Part shown: piece after piece, positions 6,117-9,851 of the stretch | Layout of the letters: every line of letters starts with the position of its first letter | Numbering within the stretch: the first letter of the stretch is position 1 | NCBI GenBank assembly: GCA_023264135.1 | Contig: JALQSZ010000042.1 | Location: 1 to 9,851 of the forward strand | Length of the DNA stretch: 9,851 bases | Source of the DNA: Acidimicrobiales bacterium | Lineage (GTDB): Bacteria > Actinomycetota > Acidimicrobiia > Acidimicrobiales > Acidimicrobilacustridaceae | Direction: 5' to 3' | The notes under the pieces: model-generated | Seen by the model: the letters and a program-made list of their open reading frames with translations, nothing else | Told to the model about the DNA's origin: nothing | Databases searched by the model: none | Position numbers and translations under genes: made by a program

Positions 6117-6889
6117 GCGGACTTCAAGGATTGATGGAAGGCCGCGTTGTCCTTGTGACTGGTGCAGGTGCGGGCGTGGGTCGCGGCGTTTCTGCTGCGT
6201 TTGCCTCGGCCGGTGCGATCGTGGGTATCGGCGTACGCCGGCCGGAAGCGGCGGAAGAAACGGCTGCAGATGTTGCGGCGGCAGGTGGAACGCCGGTAAT
6301 CCTCCGTTGTGATGTCACCGATTCATCGCAAAGTGCAGCGGCGATTGCTCAATTGGCGAACGACTACGGCCGTCTCGATGCTGTCGTTCATAACGCCGTC
6401 AGCAATCGATCAAGCGAAGCAACCGATTTTGAACATACGACGCTCGATGAGTGGGAAGACCATTCGTCGGTCACGGTTCGGGCCACCTGGCGTCTCGCGG
6501 TGCAGGCGTATCCGCATTTGCAGAAGACCAGAGGCGCGTATCTGCTCATGAGTTCGCCGGCAGGCATCGAAGGGTCGGAACGAGCGCCGTTCTACAGCGC
6601 AGTAAAAGCAGCACAACGCGGGTTCGTGCGAGCACTTGCTCGCGAATGGGGCCCCGATCACATTCGAGTAAACAGCGTTGCGCCATTGGCGATTTCGCCC
6701 GCGCTCGAGAACATGAAGATCCTCGAACCTGAACGCGTGAAACGCATCGAAGGTCTTGTGCCGCTCGGGCGTTTAGGTGATCCCGAAACCGATATCGGGC
6801 CGCCGTCGGTGTTCTTGTGCAGCGATGAGGCGCGCTATGTCACCGGTCAGACACTTGTCGTGAGCGGCGGTCGCTTTACCAGTCTTTAA
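6113..6889 (+). CDS. Short-chain dehydrogenase/reductase (SDR2), classical type
   Basis: This encodes 258 residues, the normal size of a classical SDR. The Rossmann loop TGAGAGVG (16-23) is intact. The end of the second strand reads VRRPE (41-45), two arginines that favour NADP(H). CDV (66-68) contacts adenine, and HNAV (93-96) replaces NNAG. The catalytic Ser is at 147 or 148 (MSSPAG), and Tyr161 and Lys165 are present (YSAVK). The tetrad Asn on helix 4 is not obvious (SVTVRATW). The C-terminus has the usual YVTGQTLVVSGG. It should oxidise an alcohol or reduce a ketone, substrate unknown. The start is the ATG at 6113, overlapping the SDR1 stop (ATGA), so translation is coupled. A later ATG at residue 8 is less likely. 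The 3' end overlaps the convergent SDR3 gene by 14 bases. Confidence 0.9.
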   Translation: MSGLQGLMEGRVVLVTGAGAGVGRGVSAAFASAGAIVGIGVRRPEAAEETAADVAAAGGTPVILRCDVTDSSQSAAAIAQLANDYGRLDAVVHNAVSNRSSEATDFEHTTLDEWEDHSSVTVRATWRLAVQAYPHLQKTRGAYLLMSSPAGIEGSERAPFYSAVKAAQRGFVRALAREWGPDHIRVNSVAPLAISPALENMKILEPERVKRIEGLVPLGRLGDPETDIGPPSVFLCSDEARYVTGQTLVVSGGRFTSL

Positions 6890-7739
6890 GGCGAGCGCGC
6901 AGTTCTTCGTTATGGACAAACACCGGCAGCTCTTCGCTGTCGTTGTAGGTGGGTCGCACTGACGTTCCACCATCGACACACAACACCTGGCCAGTGACGT
7001 ACGCGGACATGTCCGACATCATGAACAACACGCCTCGTGCGATGTCGTCGCTTGTGCCGCGTCGACGCATGGGGATGACATCGAGGTCGTTGCCATCGGT
7101 GTCGCCCGGTTTGCGGGTTGACGCGCTTTTGGGCGTTGCGATCGAACCGGGCGCAACGGCGTTGACGCGAATATTGCGGCTACCCCATTCGATCGAAAGT
7201 GAACGAGTGAGCGACAACACGGCGGCCTTCGCTGCGGCATAAGCCGAGCCATAGGGCATGCCATTGAGCGCGGAAGTTGTCGCGATGTTGCACAGTGTTC
7301 CGCCGTTGCCTTGTTCAACGAGCCGACGGCCAACGGCGCGAACGGTATTGACGGTGGAGCCGAAGTTGAGAGCCATGACGTCGTCGAAGGCGGGATCGTC
7401 GCTGGCGAACGGCGCCCATTGCGGTGGCCACATACCGCCGGCTACCTGCACTGACCCGCGCAGTGGCGCGAGTTCACATGCGGTGTCGACCACTGCAGCA
7501 ACCGCGCTCTTGTCGCGGCCGTCGGCGATGAGACCGAGATGCGTCGTGCCATCGGCTTCAAGCGCGTCGGTGCAGACCTTCAACTTTTCCGCGTCGATAT
7601 CAACGGCCACGACCGATGCGCCCGCGTGACCAAGAAAACGACTGATTGACGTTCCAATGCCTCCACCGCCAGCACCCATCACGACAACTGAAAGCCCTTC
7701 AAGGCCCCACGGATTTGAGAGGGGAGAGGTCTCAGACAT
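6876..7739 (-). CDS. Short-chain dehydrogenase/reductase (SDR3), classical type
   Basis: Starting at ATG 7739 gives 287 residues (MSETSPLSNPWGLEGLSVVVM). The frame is open upstream to 7859, but that part lies within SDR4 and adds residues no SDR has; GGAG about nine bases before 7739 supports the shorter start. The glycine loop MGAGGGGIG (21-29) is one residue longer than TGxxxGxG and starts with Met. VDIDAEK (46-52) has Asp at the end of strand 2, favouring NAD(H). NNAG is replaced by QVAGG. Asn125, Tyr167 and Lys171 (YAAAK) are present, and Thr takes the usual Ser position (about 154). RVNAVAPG and VLCVDGGTS are typical. About 28 residues extend past the normal C-terminus and end LKDW. It should be an active NAD-linked alcohol or ketone oxidoreductase of unknown substrate. 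It is translationally coupled to SDR4 by an 8-base overlap. Confidence 0.88.
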   Translation of the reverse strand: MSETSPLSNPWGLEGLSVVVMGAGGGGIGTSISRFLGHAGASVVAVDIDAEKLKVCTDALEADGTTHLGLIADGRDKSAVAAVVDTACELAPLRGSVQVAGGMWPPQWAPFASDDPAFDDVMALNFGSTVNTVRAVGRRLVEQGNGGTLCNIATTSALNGMPYGSAYAAAKAAVLSLTRSLSIEWGSRNIRVNAVAPGSIATPKSASTRKPGDTDGNDLDVIPMRRRGTSDDIARGVLFMMSDMSAYVTGQVLCVDGGTSVRPTYNDSEELPVFVHNEELRARLKDW

Positions 7740-8568
7740 CTTCGCTGCTCCAGTGGCTCGGACGAGTGGAATCGGGTCGGTGCCAACCACCGCCGGCCCA
7801 GGTGCCGCCGTCGACATGAATCGAAGTGCCGGTGATGAAACGGGAAAGGTCCGACGCAAGGAACAGGGCTGCAGCGGCGGTGTCTTCGGTGGTGCCGAGA
7901 TAGCCGAGCGGCGGAAGGAACGCAGGAAGGAATTCCGGATCGCTGTCGACCAGCGTTTCCTGCAATCCCTTATCGCCTTCGGAAGGCTGCGCGTCGGGAG
8001 AAATCGAGTTCACACGAATGCGACGAGTACCGAATTCAAGTGCAAGCGACTTGGACAAACTCTCCACTGCGGTTTTCATTGCGGCGTAAATGCCGAACCC
8101 GGGGCCGGCCTGATGCGCTTCGACGGACGTGATGTTGATGATGGAACCACCGTTGGTCATGAGCGGTGCGACACGGCGAATGAAGTGCGTGACCTGCGTG
8201 AAATTTTCGGCAATGAGCGAAGCTTCGCCCTTTGGACTGACCTCAAGGAAGGGCGAGACGAACGTGCCGCCGGCGTTGTTGACGAGGACATCAACATGTC
8301 CGTGCGTTGCCGCGATCTGTTCCACGAACGCATCGACCGCGGTGGCGTCGCGAACATCGAGCTCGGCAGTGATTACCGGTCGCCCAAGCGCTTCGATCTG
8401 CTTCGCGACATCGGCAAGGAGTTCTGTTTGTCGGTCGCAGATCGCCAGCGTCGCGCCGCATCGAGCGAAGAGCAGCGCAGTATCGCGACCGATGCCTTCG
8501 GCCGCCCCAGTCACGATGGCGACTCGGTCGGTGAGGAGGATGGAACGTTCGTCGAAAAGATGAGCCAT
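7732..8568 (-). CDS. Short-chain dehydrogenase/reductase (SDR4), classical type with intact tetrad
   Basis: This is the most canonical of the four SDRs: 278 residues from ATG 8568 (MAHLFDERSILLTDRVAIVTG). It has TGAAEGIG (20-27), Asp45 after strand 2 (ICDRQ, favouring NAD(H)), Asp71 (LDVRD), NNAG (97-100), and the tetrad Asn122, Ser148, Tyr161 and Lys165 (YAAMK). SIHVDGGTW closes the core, followed by a 20-residue Trp/Ser-rich tail. It should be a working NAD-dependent alcohol dehydrogenase or ketoreductase; the substrate is not readable. In-frame ATGs at 8586 and 8622 would add 6 or 18 residues that do not resemble the family and would overlap the divergent oxidoreductase gene, so I prefer 8568. 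GAGAGT sits six bases upstream, serving either as a weak ribosome site or as a poor -10. It is the first gene of the SDR4-SDR3 pair. Confidence 0.9.
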   Translation of the reverse strand: MAHLFDERSILLTDRVAIVTGAAEGIGRDTALLFARCGATLAICDRQTELLADVAKQIEALGRPVITAELDVRDATAVDAFVEQIAATHGHVDVLVNNAGGTFVSPFLEVSPKGEASLIAENFTQVTHFIRRVAPLMTNGGSIINITSVEAHQAGPGFGIYAAMKTAVESLSKSLALEFGTRRIRVNSISPDAQPSEGDKGLQETLVDSDPEFLPAFLPPLGYLGTTEDTAAAALFLASDLSRFITGTSIHVDGGTWAGGGWHRPDSTRPSHWSSEDV

Positions 8569-8611
8569 GGGCTCACTCTCGCACATCCGCCGAATGCACG
8601 AGACTGTTCGG
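8569..8611. promoter_or_regulatory. 43-base divergent gap between SDR4 and the LLM oxidoreductase gene
   Basis: If the preferred starts are right, both divergent promoters must fit in or overlap 43 bases. On each side a GAGAnT hexamer stands six bases before the start codon: GAGAGT before ATG 8568 on the minus strand, and GAGACT before ATG 8612 on the plus strand. These resemble the TAGnnT-N6-start layout elsewhere in the window but lack the important first T. No clear Shine-Dalgarno site is seen for the plus-strand gene. Confidence 0.3.
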
Positions 8612-9520
8612 ATGGAACTCACCCTGTGGCCGCTCGTGAGCCAGCCGTGGCCTGCACTGCTCGAGATCGTTGAACAGGTCGAACGCTTGGGTTGGTGCGG
8701 CGTCGCGATCGAAGATCACTTCATGGCCGATGGAGGCGGATTCGGTTCCGTTTCCGATCCGCGCTTCGAAGTCACCTCGGTCTTGTCGGCGCTTGCGGTG
8801 GCCACGACTTCGCTTCGGTTGACCCCATTGGTGATGTCGGCCAGTTATCGACATCCGGCAGTGGTGGCGAACTGGGCAGCCACCGTTGATCAGATCTCTA
8901 ATGGCCGATTGACGTTGGGGCTCGGTGCCGGTTGGCAGCACAACGAGCACGAGCAGTACGGCATCGCCTTGGGTTCACCCGGTGAACGAATCGAACGTCT
9001 CGACGAATACTGCACCGTGGTGCGATCACTCCTTGAGCAGTCGTCGACCACGTTCGCCGGCTCATTTTTCACAGTGGCCGACGCGTGGTGTGAACCGAAA
9101 CCGGTGCAATCGCGTTTGCCACTACTCATTGGCGGGAAGGGCGATCGAATGTTGCGCCTCATTGCGCGCCATGCCGATCGATGGAATATGTGGGCGATGC
9201 CGTCGACCTTTGCCGAGCGTTCCTTGGTGCTCGATGCTGCGTGTGAACGAATTGGTCGCGATCCGTCCACGCTTCGACGCTCGACACAAGCACTCGTGTT
9301 CCTCACTGAGTCGCCAGCAAAGGCGCAGGCGTTCGTCGATGCAGCGGGTGGCCGCGCGGCATTTGCGGGAACGGCGGAGCAATTTGCCGAACTCGCGGTG
9401 AAGTGGCGCGAGGTTGGTGTTGATGAACTCATCGTTCCCGATTGGCATCTCGGAACGGGAGCCAAGCGGGTCGAAGCAATTGAAGAACTGACGGCTGCAA
9501 TCAGCTCGTCGATGGCGTGA
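8612..9520 (+). CDS. LLM-class (luciferase-like) F420-dependent oxidoreductase
   Basis: This encodes 302 residues from ATG 8612. I chose this start because the family usually opens as here (MELTLWP...QPW). ATGs at 8567 and 8594 would add 15 or 6 unmatched residues. The TIM-barrel landmarks of the bacterial luciferase-like family are in order: GWCGVAIEDHFM near 27-38; LRLTPLVMSASYRHPAVVAN; then DQISNGRLTLGLGAGW, where the phosphate-side loop sits; PLLIGGKGDRMLRLIARHADRWN; and a C-terminal GTAEQFAELAVKWREVGVDELIVP. Actinobacterial members with this pattern normally use coenzyme F420 rather than FMN; that is family knowledge, not shown here. They carry out hydride transfer on varied organic substrates. 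The gene is divergent from SDR4 and may act in the same pathway. Its 3' end overlaps the converging membrane-protein gene by 20 bases. Confidence 0.9.
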   Translation: MELTLWPLVSQPWPALLEIVEQVERLGWCGVAIEDHFMADGGGFGSVSDPRFEVTSVLSALAVATTSLRLTPLVMSASYRHPAVVANWAATVDQISNGRLTLGLGAGWQHNEHEQYGIALGSPGERIERLDEYCTVVRSLLEQSSTTFAGSFFTVADAWCEPKPVQSRLPLLIGGKGDRMLRLIARHADRWNMWAMPSTFAERSLVLDAACERIGRDPSTLRRSTQALVFLTESPAKAQAFVDAAGGRAAFAGTAEQFAELAVKWREVGVDELIVPDWHLGTGAKRVEAIEELTAAISSSMA

Positions 9521-9851
9521 CTGAACCCACCGGACGACGCCAGCGGCTCATCGAAGCCCACACCACCCATGCGAGCGCCCCGACCGGAATTTCGAGGAGA
9601 TAGACGAAACCTCGAAACAGAAAGACTGCAGCAGTCGAGGCACTGTCGGGGCCGCCGAAACTAATCAGCGCCGATGCTGCACCAACCTCAACAAACCCGA
9701 CACCACTCGGCGTGATCGGGATGGTTTCGAGCAGGCGGGCAAAAGCGAATGCCGCGAACGCTTCGGTGAGCGTGATGCCGTCAATGCCGATGGCGCGAAT
9801 GCACGCAAACAGCAGCAAAAACTGAATCAAATTGAAAGCAAAGATCCAAAG
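9501..9851 (-). CDS. C-terminal part of a LPG-synthase-TM/YbhN-like flippase-type membrane protein (5' end outside window)
   Basis: The frame is open from the right edge (first codon visible LWIFAFNLIQFLLLF) to the TGA at 9501, giving 116 residues. TTG at 9830 is internal, not a start. Three hydrophobic segments are visible. The segment ETIPITPSGVGFVEVG followed by FRGFVYLLEIPVGAL is the hallmark end of the lysylphosphatidylglycerol synthase transmembrane region/YbhN family (PF03706). Such proteins are membrane-embedded and are linked to lipid or lipid-linked sugar movement or synthesis. The short basic tail (SMSRWRRPVGS) would be cytoplasmic. The specific role cannot be told from this fragment. 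Confidence 0.85.
   Translation of the reverse strand, partial: LWIFAFNLIQFLLLFACIRAIGIDGITLTEAFAAFAFARLLETIPITPSGVGFVEVGAASALISFGGPDSASTAAVFLFRGFVYLLEIPVGALAWVVWASMSRWRRPVGSVTPSTS

Noticed and set aside
7740..7859. Upstream extension of SDR3 by 40 residues
   Set aside because: It lies within the SDR4 coding region and shows no SDR character. The ATG at 7739 with GGAG upstream gives the normal N-terminus.
8567..8611. Earlier starts for the LLM oxidoreductase (8567 or 8594)
   Set aside because: The extra residues (such as MGSLSHIRR) are not like the family. MELTLWP at 8612 matches the usual opening, and the longest version would overlap the SDR4 start.
7657..8673. 338-residue plus-strand ORF
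   Set aside because: It is antisense to SDR4 and the start of SDR3, whose motifs are unmistakable, and it also runs into the LLM gene in another frame.
9828..9830. TTG as the start of the right-edge membrane protein
   Set aside because: The hydrophobic reading continues in frame to the window edge (LWIFAFNLIQF), so this is an internal codon of a truncated gene.

Overview
The window looks like a chromosomal segment from an actinobacterium, probably of the Acidimicrobiia/Ilumatobacter type. The grounds are indirect: moderately high GC (judged by eye), an F420-dependent LLM-class oxidoreductase, a dense cluster of short-chain dehydrogenases (SDRs), a DUF6159-type membrane protein, a large secreted BspA/PKD-like repeat protein, and starts that look leaderless. 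No rRNA, tRNA, CRISPR array or insertion sequence was recognised. Coding density is very high: most intergenic gaps are under 70 bases, and no stretch over 300 bases lacks a gene.

Left part (1-5361), all on the minus strand and read right to left: a DHA2-type MFS exporter (5361-3931); a small dimeric alpha/beta-barrel-like protein two bases behind it (3928-3308); a low-molecular-weight protein tyrosine phosphatase (about 3273-2695); a DUF6159-like integral membrane protein (2655-1804); and a secreted BspA-family protein that runs off the left edge (1761-1). The BspA protein has a signal peptide, a PKD-like module, twelve 25-residue repeats, then a second PKD-like module at the edge.

Middle part (5430-8568): four SDR genes form two facing pairs. 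SDR1 and SDR2 (plus strand) overlap by ATGA. SDR4 and SDR3 (minus strand) overlap by 8 bases. The two pairs converge and overlap by 14 bases at their 3' ends. SDR1 has lost all four recognisable catalytic-tetrad positions, while its partner SDR2 keeps Tyr and Lys. The island is flanked by the divergent MFS exporter on one side and a divergent F420-type oxidoreductase (8612-9520) on the other. This suggests a redox route for a hydrophobic alcohol, ketone or acyl-type substrate, but the substrate cannot be read from the sequence.

Right edge: the C-terminal part of a lysylphosphatidylglycerol-synthase-type/YbhN-like membrane protein (minus strand, partial), overlapping the oxidoreductase gene by 20 bases tail to tail.

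The observations most worth following are: a repeated TAGnnT-N6-start layout in front of three minus-strand genes (leaderless promoters), which points to a possible AUC start for the phosphatase; the catalytically dead SDR translationally coupled to an apparently live one; and the duplicated PKD-like module, which predicts a second BspA block beyond the window.
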